A stretch of 64,000 nt of DNA from positions 62,001-126,000 of the forward strand of contig KV918971.1 in NCBI GenBank assembly GCA_002049455.2, in the 5' to 3' direction. The first letter of the stretch is position 1; each line of letters begins with the position of its first letter. This document shows positions 1-10,982 of this stretch, piece after piece. The stretch comes from Porphyra umbilicalis. Lineage: Eukaryota > Rhodophyta > Bangiophyceae > Bangiales > Bangiaceae. The position numbers were made by a program, and so were the translations under genes. A model generated the notes under the pieces. That model had not been told where the DNA came from, did not search any database, and saw only the letters and a list, made by a program, of their open reading frames with translations.

Positions 1-1
1 T

Positions 2-2416
2 GGTGCGGTCGACTCGGAGGCACATGACCTGGGAGCTTTGGAGGACACCCTCAGCTCGGACACCGTTCCGACCTGCGATGGGATCGGCAAGGCGAACGGT
101 CATGATGACAACGAGGGCGATGCAGTTCCCGTAGAGGCACCTGACAGTATGGATGTGGCGCCACCAGCGCTTCGCGCCCTGGCCGTACAAGCATCGGAGA
201 CGGCGGCGGAAGCGGCGGAAGAGACCCCCTCCTCCCGCCGCTTGCGGGAGGAGGCTCTCGGGAATGCTGCGGTGGCCTTTCTTGGCCTGTCGCACCGTGT
301 GCTGCGGCTGCCGCCCCGCGACGTTCCGGACGTCCTGAGCCCCTACTCCTCGCCCGGTGTGGTGTCCCTGTTGGTGGACGCGGGCTTGCGCGCATCGCAG
401 GGGCCAGGCTCCGCGCCGACGCTGCTTCTACAGGCACTGGGCGTGGCGGCCGATTTGGTCGCAGCGCCCCGCGCGGTGATGCAGGCTGCTGCTGCTGCTG
501 AAGAGAATGGGGGCGATGTGCTCGGCGATGACGGGTGGGGCGGACCGACGTCGTTTGGTCCTGCGGGCTTTAACCCGTATAGCGGCAGCCCGCTCGAGCC
601 GGAGCAGGACAGTGCGCCGCCATCGGGGACAGGCAGTGGCGACAACGAGGTCACAGATAGCACGGCCGACGGAGCAGTCGCCCCAAATGCGAAGAGCATC
701 AGTGGCGCGGCCGACCTTGACATTGGCGCCTGTTTGCCCGCCGCGACGGCCGGGGCGCCAGTGGATGTTGCTGGCGACCAAGTGTCGAGCCCTACGAGCA
801 ACTCGGACCCGGTGGTGGAGAGCGACGCAAGCAAGGAGGCCAGCGCACTGACCCGGGACCTGGAAGTGGAGCTGTCGGCTCGCTTTGAGCGGCTGGCGTC
901 GCTGCTCGTTCCACCAGGCCATGTGGCTCAAGAGACGCCCGAAGCCAAGAAGCTCCGGGAGCTGCAGAGTGCCCCCCTGACATCGAGCAAGGACCAGATG
1001 CCGCTGGGCGCGGCGCGCCTCAAGGTGGCCGAGTTCTTCTCGGCGTGCCTCCGGTCGGCGGGCCCCGAAGCGCTGGAAGTGCTGTCGGCGTGCAGGGTAC
1101 CGGAGACGCTGCTCGCCCTGTTTACTCGCCACGAGTGGAGCTCCATGCTCCACGGTGTTGTATCGAGCGCGGTCATTGCCGCCGCTGAGGCTGCGTCGGA
1201 GCACCGCGAGTATGTGCTGAAGGTATGGCTGGATGCGGACATCATTGGTTGGCTCATCCCCGCCTGGACGCGCGCGTCGGCAGCGCCACACGTGGAGGAG
1301 GAGAACGGATCATCCGTCAGCACCGAAGATGGAGCGCCCGAGTCGATGGACTCGAGCCAGTCGCCCCCGCCCAATGGCTCCACCGCACCTGGCGCCTCCG
1401 CGGGTCCTCGTCGTCGTCAGAGGAGAGATCGTGATGTGCACGGGAACGTCAAGTTCCGACCTGGCTACATGGGCCACTTGATCCAGATGTCGTCGGCCCT
1501 ACGTGCCTTCCTCGTGCAGTCAACGGAGGATCAAGCGGAGCGGGCGGGCTTCACCGCCGAGATCCAGGAGAAGTTTTCTCGCTTCTGCTCCGACTTGCTC
1601 GACGATGCGGTTGCCCTGGAGGGGCGTGTCCTGGGTGGCGAGCGGCCACCAGGCGGCGTCGGTTCCGAGGGGGAGGAGGTTTGTGAGGCCGGTAGGATGT
1701 TTGACCTGAGCGGCGTGGAGCTTCAAACCGGGGAGGAGGCGTCGGACGACCTCGACAGCAACGATGTGGTTGCCCGCTTTGCGCGCATCCTCTTGGCCAA
1801 GGACCCGGGCCTGACGCTGGGCAGCTTGGAACAGGAGGACGTCCAGGCTCCAGGGACGCATGGGGCTGGCGGCGAAGCCGAAGACGCAGATTTTTCGATG
1901 GGCGAGTATGGAGCTTCGCACGGCGGGGCGCTGCCACAAGACTTCGATGAGGACGAGGACGATGAGGACGGGTCGTACGCGGCGTTCAAGCGGGAGTCGC
2001 GGCAGTCGGCGACGCTCATCCCGTCGGGCGACACCGTTGGTGCCGACGCTGTTGGCGGACGGTCTCGGCGCAGCGACGCCGGCGGCAAGTTTCCCCCTTC
2101 CTTCCGGGCCGAGTCCCAGGAGGAGCTGACCAACCAGCTGAAGCAGATTGCGGCCGCCCGGCAGGGCGGCGCTGGGGCTGCTCCGGGCGAACCCAAGGTT
2201 GCCACCGCCCCTGTCCCTGTGGTTGACCTTGACGTGGATGCGGATACGGCGCTGACGCCAGTGGATGTGGACCCCGACGCGGCTGACGCGGTGGCAACCA
2301 AGACCTTGGGTGCTGCTGGTGGCTCGTCACTTACTGACAATGCGCCGCCGTCGCCAAGCAGCGAGGAAGCGGCGGTGGCGTCCGCGGCTGCCGACGTGAC
2401 GGATACGACCGCGTAG
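2..2416 (+). CDS. SAPS-domain protein phosphatase regulatory subunit, 5' end missing
   Basis: The frame is open from the first codon of the window to TAG at 2416, so the gene begins upstream and only the C-terminal ~804 codons are present. A helical region near 1000-1250 (LGAARLKVAEFFSACLRS, then a stretch with SSMLHGVV) and the motif RPGYMGHLIQMSSAL at about 1458-1502 match the SAPS family, in which GYMGHL is a hallmark. SAPS proteins (yeast Sap155/185/190, animal PP6R) are regulatory subunits of Sit4/PP6-type Ser/Thr phosphatases and act in the cytoplasm in cell-cycle and nutrient signalling. Long acidic and Ala/Pro-rich linkers, for example 590-840 and 1900-2400, separate and follow the domain and are probably disordered. 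No intron is needed. There is no internal stop, in contrast to the mobile-element genes downstream. The family call is confident; the exact paralogue cannot be given. Confidence 0.82.
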   Translation, partial: GAVDSEAHDLGALEDTLSSDTVPTCDGIGKANGHDDNEGDAVPVEAPDSMDVAPPALRALAVQASETAAEAAEETPSSRRLREEALGNAAVAFLGLSHRVLRLPPRDVPDVLSPYSSPGVVSLLVDAGLRASQGPGSAPTLLLQALGVAADLVAAPRAVMQAAAAAEENGGDVLGDDGWGGPTSFGPAGFNPYSGSPLEPEQDSAPPSGTGSGDNEVTDSTADGAVAPNAKSISGAADLDIGACLPAATAGAPVDVAGDQVSSPTSNSDPVVESDASKEASALTRDLEVELSARFERLASLLVPPGHVAQETPEAKKLRELQSAPLTSSKDQMPLGAARLKVAEFFSACLRSAGPEALEVLSACRVPETLLALFTRHEWSSMLHGVVSSAVIAAAEAASEHREYVLKVWLDADIIGWLIPAWTRASAAPHVEEENGSSVSTEDGAPESMDSSQSPPPNGSTAPGASAGPRRRQRRDRDVHGNVKFRPGYMGHLIQMSSALRAFLVQSTEDQAERAGFTAEIQEKFSRFCSDLLDDAVALEGRVLGGERPPGGVGSEGEEVCEAGRMFDLSGVELQTGEEASDDLDSNDVVARFARILLAKDPGLTLGSLEQEDVQAPGTHGAGGEAEDADFSMGEYGASHGGALPQDFDEDEDDEDGSYAAFKRESRQSATLIPSGDTVGADAVGGRSRRSDAGGKFPPSFRAESQEELTNQLKQIAAARQGGAGAAPGEPKVATAPVPVVDLDVDADTALTPVDVDPDAADAVATKTLGAAGGSSLTDNAPPSPSSEEAAVASAAADVTDTTA

Positions 2417-3196
2417 GCGCCTCCTGTCCTCGGATGGTGACACGTGGTACTGGACGGACGCCTTTTTCTTCTCTTCTTGGGCGCGGTCGCCCGCGCGGCG
2501 CTGGCACGTTGGCCTGCCTGTGGGGCCCCGTATGCGCGTCCCAACTCAAACGTCGCTTGTGGGTGTTGTCTTCTTTTTGCCGGGGGGGGGGAAAGGGTGT
2601 CGATCTCATTTTCTTATTTTTTTTTATGCCCGCGCGCGCCTCGTCCCGCGTCGCTGGGTGCCGCCTTGGTGGTCGAGCGCTTTTCCTCTGCGCGGCCACA
2701 AGCAGGGTGTGGGAGCGGGTGCCCCAATGGCTGGGGCGACCGCTGCGGACGTCAAGGCCGACTGTACAGCCGCTTGATCGGGTTGCCTGCTGCGCTTCTG
2801 TCTTGCATACTTTCACGTTGACTTCATTTGTCTCTATTGTTTACTGCCACGCAGGGTGGCATTTGCTTTAGACTCATTTTGCTCTGTGCGTGGGCGGCTT
2901 CTGTACGGCCACGCACAGCCCCGCCCATTGCCTGCTTTTATTTTTTTTTGTCCACCCCACGGCCACGGCGGTGCGCTCGCAGCGGCGCGCACGCGGGCGA
3001 CCCGAGATCTCGACGCAACGGCCGCGCACCGCCGCGTCGCCACTGCGCGGCGCGCGCTCTGCCCAATCCCGCGCGTCCGCACGCCGCCGCTCCCCCCCTC
3101 CTGCGACCGCCGGCGGCCGCTCCGCCCGACGCCGCCCCCCCCCGCGGCGCGGTGGGTGGCGGCGCGGCGCGCGGCGGCGCAGACCCCCCCCCCCCC
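2417..3196. other. Intergenic spacer between SAPS and homoserine dehydrogenase genes
   Basis: This spacer lies between two genes on the same strand and should hold the SAPS 3' UTR and the homoserine dehydrogenase promoter. It contains T-rich blocks at about 2608-2628 and 2936-2951, a G run at 2581-2589, and a very GC-rich C-run segment from 3060 to 3196. The frame upstream of the start at 3197 is open back to about 2828 but contains no ATG. I see no RNA gene or repeat. Confidence 0.6.
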
Positions 3197-4417
3197 ATGG
3201 ATGTGGCGGTGATCCTCCTCGGCGTGGGCGGCGTCGGGCGGGCGGTGCTCGCGCGCCTCGGCCGCGCCGCGCCCGCGGTGACGGGCGTGACCTTTCGCCT
3301 CGTGGCGCTCGTCGACTCGGCGGTCATCCTCACCGCCGCCGCCCCACCCGGCGGGGCGCCCGCACCGGCGGCGGTCGCCTACCTGGACGCGCCCACCCTC
3401 GACGCCGCGGCCGCGGCCAAGGCGGGGGGGCGGCCGCTGGCGGGCTTGGCCGCCGCCCACCCCGTCACCGCCACCGCCCGCGGCGGCGGCGGCGACCATG
3501 ACCAGGGGGTGCTGCTGGCACTCGCCGCGTCGGCCGCCGCCGCCGGCGCGACGCCCCTGCTCATTGATGCCTCTGCGTCGGCGGCGACGACGGCGCTGCT
3601 GGTTGCCGCCGCCGCCGCCGGCGTGCGCGTCGTGTCGGCCAACAAGGTGCCCTTCTCCTCTGCCTTTTCCGCCTTTGCGGCGCTGCTCCCAGCGCCCGGG
3701 GCGGCCGACGATGGGGGCGCCCGCGCGTCGCGGTCGCGCCGCCTCGTGCGCGCCGAGTCGGCGGTTGCGGCGGGCACGCCCGCGATCGCCGCCCTGACGC
3801 GCCTCGTCGCGTCGGGCGACGCCGTCACCCACATTGTCGGGTGTTTTTCCGGCACGCTCGGCGTGCTGACGACCGCCGTGGCGGGCGGCACGCGGCTGTC
3901 GGTCGCCGTCGCCGCCGCGCGGGCGGCGGGGATCACCGAGCCCGACCCGCGGGCGGACCTGTCGGGCGTCGACGTGGCGCGCAAGGCGCTCATCCTCGGG
4001 CGGCTGGCGGGGTGCACGACGGCGGGGCTGGCCGACGTGCGCCTCGAACCGTTTGTGCCGGCGGCGCACCTCGACGCGGGCGGGGGGGGCGTCGACGCGT
4101 GGCTCGCCGCCCTCCCCGCCGCCGACGCGGGGGCGGCGGCGGCGGTGGCGGCCGCCGCCGCCGCGGGCGTCGTGCGCCGCTACGTCGGTGCCGTCGACGT
4201 GGCGGCGGGCACCGTGACGGTCGGGTGGGTGGAGCTCGCGCCGGACAGCGCGCTGGCGGGGCTGGCGGGCAGCACCAACGCGGTGGTGGTGACGAGCGGC
4301 AGCTACCCGCGGGGGGAGGAGCTCGTCATCCGCGGCTCTGGCGCGGGCGTCGACGTGACGGCGGTGGGGGTGGTGGCAGACGCGGTGGAGCTCGCGCACA
4401 CCGCGGCGGTGGGGTGA
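3197..4417 (+). CDS. Homoserine dehydrogenase (monofunctional)
   Basis: Homoserine dehydrogenase reduces aspartate semialdehyde to homoserine with NAD(P)H, the branch point toward threonine, methionine and isoleucine. The 406-residue product starts at the first in-frame ATG (MDVAVILLGVGGVGRAVL), which directly opens the Rossmann dinucleotide-binding fold. Further landmarks are VVSANKVPFSS (~residues 153-163, catalytic-loop Lys), AESAVAAGTPAIAAL (~190), GCFSGTLGVL (~216), and the family signature PDPRADLSGVDVARKALIL (~250). There is no fused aspartate kinase and no clear C-terminal ACT domain, so this is the short type found in fungi and some bacteria. In algae the pathway is usually plastidic. 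No transit peptide precedes the Rossmann fold in this model, so either an upstream exon is missed or the enzyme is cytosolic. The sequence is extremely Ala/Gly-rich because of GC pressure. The gene is convergent with copine. Confidence 0.9.
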   Translation: MDVAVILLGVGGVGRAVLARLGRAAPAVTGVTFRLVALVDSAVILTAAAPPGGAPAPAAVAYLDAPTLDAAAAAKAGGRPLAGLAAAHPVTATARGGGGDHDQGVLLALAASAAAAGATPLLIDASASAATTALLVAAAAAGVRVVSANKVPFSSAFSAFAALLPAPGAADDGGARASRSRRLVRAESAVAAGTPAIAALTRLVASGDAVTHIVGCFSGTLGVLTTAVAGGTRLSVAVAAARAAGITEPDPRADLSGVDVARKALILGRLAGCTTAGLADVRLEPFVPAAHLDAGGGGVDAWLAALPAADAGAAAAVAAAAAAGVVRRYVGAVDVAAGTVTVGWVELAPDSALAGLAGSTNAVVVTSGSYPRGEELVIRGSGAGVDVTAVGVVADAVELAHTAAVG

Positions 4418-4751
4418 GGGGGAAGGGCGGGGGGGGGGGGGGGGGGCGCGGCGATCGGGGCGCGCACTCGACTCGGCACTGGCGGGCAGTGGAGACCAGA
4501 GGAGGTGCTCGCTTCCGCCAGTCCTGGGCTGCGCGTTGACCAAGCGGTGAGGGCACGGCTGCTGCGCGTCCAGCCAGGCAGCGCAGCGTGGCACGGCGGG
4601 AGGAGAGAAAAAAAACAAAATCACTGAGATCAATCGTACAAAGACAACAAAACAAAAGCACAGCACGCCCAAACAGCACAAGCCGGTAGCCACACCCCCA
4701 GCCGCCGCCCCGCCGCCCCAAGCAGTCGGACGGCGGCGCCACGCCACCCGC
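4418..4751. other. Convergent 3' spacer (homoserine dehydrogenase / copine)
   Basis: This is a short region between two convergent stop codons. It contains a pure G run at 4429-4446 and an unusually A-rich block at 4603-4666 that stands out against the GC-rich surroundings. The A-rich block could hold 3'-end processing signals for one or both genes. No coding potential is seen. Confidence 0.55.
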
Positions 4752-6978
<2,227 letters not shown>

Positions 6979-7020
6979 GCCCGCCCGCGTCGGCGCGTCG
7001 CCCCGTCGGCCGCCCGCCCG

Positions 7021-7021
<1 letters not shown>

Positions 7022-7054
<33 letters not shown>

Positions 7055-7160
7055 TGTCACCGCCGCCGTCACCGCCGCCGCCGCCGCCACCGCCGCTGCC
7101 GCCGCCACCGCCGCTGCCGCCGCCACCGCCGCTGCCGCCGCCACCGCCGCCGCGCGCGCG
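7022..7160. repeat. CCG/CGG trinucleotide-rich tract upstream of copine
   Basis: A nearly uninterrupted run of CCG-type triplets with a smaller repeated unit of the form CCGCTGCCGCCGCCAC near 7093-7143. It lies just 5' of the copine start, in the presumed 5' UTR or promoter. It generates long meaningless Pro, Ala, Gly or Arg reading frames on both strands, which I do not treat as genes. Confidence 0.85.
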
Positions 7161-7737
7161 TGCCGCCAAAGGCCGCCGTCACCCTCCCACGGCCACCGAC
7201 CGACGCGGAGCGCGCACCGCGGGCGGCGCCAAAGGGAAGAGGGGGCGGGGCGGGGGGGGGGGGGCACCGCGCGGGGGACCTCGGCGCGCCGCCCCAGGCG
7301 CGCGCGCGGCCAAACGGGCGGGAGCGGCCGCGACGACGCGCGCGTGACGCGCGGGCGGGGCGGGAACAGCGTCGCTAGCGGGTGCTCTGCTGGCACCGAG
7401 CGGGGCCAGTTGGGTGTAGGAGAATAATGGGAGCAGGCGTGGACCGAGCAAGCTCTGCCAGCGGCGGTTTTTTGCAAGGTTGGTATATATAATACCCGCG
7501 CACTGTCGCTTTGGTGGCGTCTGTGCACGGAGGCCGTGTACGAAATACGTACAGGCACGTGCCAGCGGTCCGTCTCTTCTCGCCCGGCCAAGGGCCGCGT
7601 CCTTCCAGTCCGAGCGTCGACGTCCTCGTCCCCACAGCATCAGATACCCGGAGAGTACCAAGACATTTGACGAGCGTCAGCGTGCGCAGCTGACCGCGGA
7701 GTAGGGTTGAACACGACGCCCCTATTTCGGGGGCGTC
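7161..7737. other. Copine upstream region
   Basis: This region is non-coding as far as I can tell. A TATATATAA stretch lies at 7484-7492, in an otherwise GC-rich context. It could be a core promoter element, but it is ~500 bases from the copine start and no transcript can be tied to it. A C/G run occurs around 7250-7265. Confidence 0.4.
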
Positions 7738-8291
7738 AGGGCATGTCCAGCAATGGAGCCAACGGTCCAACCCAACGGCCACGTGTGGGCAACGTGTGGC
7801 CCTGCTACTGGCTCTCTAACCGCTGGGCCAAAACTAGGCACATCACGTCTCAATCTTGGGCTGCTGTAGGCGCTCTCAGACGGTGGGCCTCTTTTGTGGC
7901 GGCCCAAGCATCCGCCAAGGTCCCACCCTGGATCTGCTCCGATCACAGAGCATCTCGGGACTGTGTGATCGCCACGGGTCTGCCATCCTATTGGCGTTGG
8001 ATGGCCACGTTCGGAACCATGTTTGGGCGCAGCGCTTTGGAGCGCCGCCAAACGGGCCTGTTTGGACCTCGGTGCCGTTTCGCTGCCGTTGAAGCTCCAA
8101 AACTAAGCGATCGCGCGGGCCCCACACGAGACCGATTAGAAGACTAGAATATGTGAGGAAGGGCTATTTTTGGACCGTCACACCCAAGTTTTGGAGCTCG
8201 ACCCAGCCACCAATGCCCGGTTGGCCAAACGGAGCCACGTTTGGCCACGTTTGGAGTTTTGGACGGTTGGCTCCATTGCTGGACACGCCCT
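7738..8291. mobile_element. Non-autonomous TIR element (~554 bp)
   Basis: The segment 7738-7770 reappears as an inverted copy at 8259-8291. The shared core TGTCCAGCAATGGAGCCAAC is exact except for the last base, and flanking bases differ at only a few positions. Further inverted similarity, built from repeated GGCCACGTGTGG/CCACGTTTGG-like words, lies just inside each end. The interior has no convincing reading frame, so this is best read as a MITE-like deletion derivative of a DNA transposon. No target-site duplication could be fixed with confidence. Confidence 0.6.
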
Positions 8292-10982
8292 CAGGGCCGA
8301 GCGAGGCCAGCTCCCCATGCCTTGGGGTCGCTATCTGAGATAAGATGGTCTCGGATTGGTCGAGGGGAACTTTATCTTTCGTTATCTTGCGGCCTCGGCC
8401 AATAAGGGAGCGCCATTGAATGCCCCGCTTTGATTATCATTGGCCACCCCCGCCCCACGTCGCCGACGTCCGACCAGCTACTTTTTATTCGCACAACTCC
8501 AGCTTTTGCGTGCCAAGTCCGGAGGGGCCCCGCTCGACTTAGCGACGTCATCTGGCCGCTCGACTGGGCTATATCATGAGGCTGATTCACGGTTACCTGT
8601 TGCTTAAGATCTGGCTCAAAAGCCGGCTCAGCCACGTGTACGAGATTTACGTAATTGTAAATGAACTTCGTTTTCCCGGTTGCTTCGACTGGATTTTAGT
8701 CAGGATGGACTGAAAACAAGTCGAAGGCCCGCCACCAAACAAGCATCCCGACTGTGCTTCAGATGGCTGCAGCCAGCTTGGCATGTACGACAAGCTCATT
8801 AAATCCTAACACTATCTCCGTACGCTCAACCACATTTAGAACGGTATCCATTGAGTCCGTGACTGGGGCTCGCAACCTAGTGGCTCGTATGGGGTTCTTG
8901 TGCAGTACGTGCCATGGTGCCGGACTCTCGAGAAGGAAAGCCATCCGATTGTCAACATTCCAAAACAGAGCTACACGCCGACACCAGACACCCTATTGCG
9001 TTCCTGCGCCTTGCTACAGATATCCTCCATGGAGATTGAAGTTGTAAAGTTGGGGGGGTGCCTCCCACTGTACCGGCGAATACATGAGTGAGGCCCCGCG
9101 AGACAATCGGGCCTGTACGTGTGAGCTGCTCTCAGAGGACCGTCTAGCCGTCTGATGGCGGCTCATAAATGTCACAGCAGGGGCGCTGTTTTGTGAATTG
9201 CGACCGAGCGACCAGAGGGAGACGTTCGAACAGCGCCACACTCTACTTTCCGTACCATCCGCCTGTAAAACGCCTACTGCGCATTTCAGTACGGCTGTAC
9301 AAAGAAACGTGTGTGCACAGTGAGTAGGGGTACCTCGGGCTGACAGCTGGATGACCATTGGCTCCAGCCGTAGTCCTCTTCGAAAGACGTACAAGTTTTT
9401 GAAGCACATTCGTAGGCAGTTTGTTGTGCTGCGCTCGCGCGATCGCCGCTTGATGGCCACATGTGCTGCCGCTTGATGGTCACAGGTGCCGCATCTCTAC
9501 CGCAAGAGCTGTAACGCTCGGTCCCTGTACATGTATTTTGACGTCTTTCACTGCCTGTTCCATGTTCTCATACGAGTCTACTGCAGGTTAGCAAATCGTT
9601 TTCCCGACCTACGGCAGGTCTCTCATACAATCACTCTCCGACTGTTGCACAACTACTGTTAAGCAAAGAGTGGAGAGCAACGCATAGCATCGGAGGGTAA
9701 ACCCTCAGAAAGATGGGCTTGCGAGTCTGCCGCGGCCGTCGCCGCCGATGGGGGGATGCGGGCGCTAATCGTCCCCTCCGTAAATGGCCAGCCGTCGAAG
9801 ATGCTTTTGTGGCCGGACGCGAGCGCTCGAAATCGCTGGCGTCGCTGCTGCCAGAAGTGGCGGCCATGGCTGCGGCCGTGGGCGCTGGCGCCGCCGCGGT
9901 GCCAAGCGCCGGCCCCACCTGCCGACCAAGACGGTGAACGGCGGCCGCGCCCACTACTGCGGTCGCCGCCGAGCAGGAACTCGCAAGGCGCGCCCGACGC
10001 GCGGCGACTGCCAGCAGAAAGGGAGGAAGCACGCGCGGCGGCGACGGCGGCATCTCCACAGACGGATAGCGGCGGCGCTACCGCGCTCAATGGGAAGTGC
10101 AATTGGTGAAGAAAGATCGGCAAAAATGGACTTGCTCATTCGCATTTTGCAGAAGCTGATAATGTAAGTGGGAGTCGCCGAGTCCGGTGTTGCGGATCTG
10201 ACTCGGAATCTGGGAAGGGTCTTCGATGTGCTCCAATCCTTAAGCAGGCATCTGAGTCTCCTGGCTATTCTACAAAGTAAATCATCTTGAGTCGGAAGGT
10301 GAGTCGTGTGAACCGTGAATAGTCCTCTGGCCAGCTGGCAGCGCGCGCGCGCAGCGAAGGACCATCTACGGCGCTTCGACCCGCGGCATTTTGAAGCGCT
10401 TCGCGCGCGCACGCACTGGAAGGGCTTCCCGCACCCGCTTTGGCACTGGCGCCACTGCAGCTTGGCGCGACGCCGTGTTGGCGCGAGGGTCCGTCATCAC
10501 CCCTGCTCCGGACTCGAGCGACCGCCCTGTTGCTGCGTGCCACGATTGGCGGCACGGGTTATTGCAAACGCGCGCGTGACCGACCGCCGGCCGCCACCGA
10601 TCTGGCGGCGTCGCGGTACTCGATTTTCTGGTGGCTCGGGGGCATTTGGCGAGGAGTCCCCACCGGCTAACAGTGGCGAGTGCCTTGCACTTCGTGCGGC
10701 GCCTGTCCTCGGCGCGCCCCCTCCCCTGTCCGATTGCCGAGCGGACCGTCAACGCTCTTATCCCCCCCTACACGACTTGCTGCTCTTTGCCCTGCGCCGT
10801 ACTCGTCGCGCGCACGGTTTCCCGTCCCGTCCTGTTCCCTGGCTTCCCCCGCACATTCCCTCCGGTGCCTGTTCCTGTTCCCGCCCGCCACCGCCCTTGT
10901 CCGCCCAACCATCCCCACATCCGGCTGCTCCTCCTTCCCTCCACCTCCCCACCGCACCGGGAGTTCTCTGTGTGGTTTGACG
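8292..10982. other. Long region without a recognised gene
   Basis: The stretch 8640-9650 is noticeably less GC-rich than its surroundings and has only short reading frames, such as a minus-strand frame at 9014-9460 with no recognisable domain. It may be an old, decayed insertion. A 23-24-bp unit beginning GCCGCTTGATGG is present twice at about 9448-9491. Between 9700 and 10165 a plus-strand Arg-rich frame ends near LLIRILQKLI followed by a GTAAGT, which could be an exon with a splice donor. A second donor-like GTGAGT lies near 10291. These might be 5' exons of the transposase gene that follows, but I cannot prove this. Confidence 0.4.

Noticed and set aside
2834-4747. 637-codon minus-strand frame
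   Set aside because: It is antisense to the homoserine dehydrogenase gene and reads as Arg/Gly/Pro runs; a typical shadow frame of GC-rich coding DNA.
7484-7492. TATA box for a plus-strand gene
   Set aside because: No plus-strand gene follows within 3 kb, so I mention it only as a possible element of the copine upstream region.
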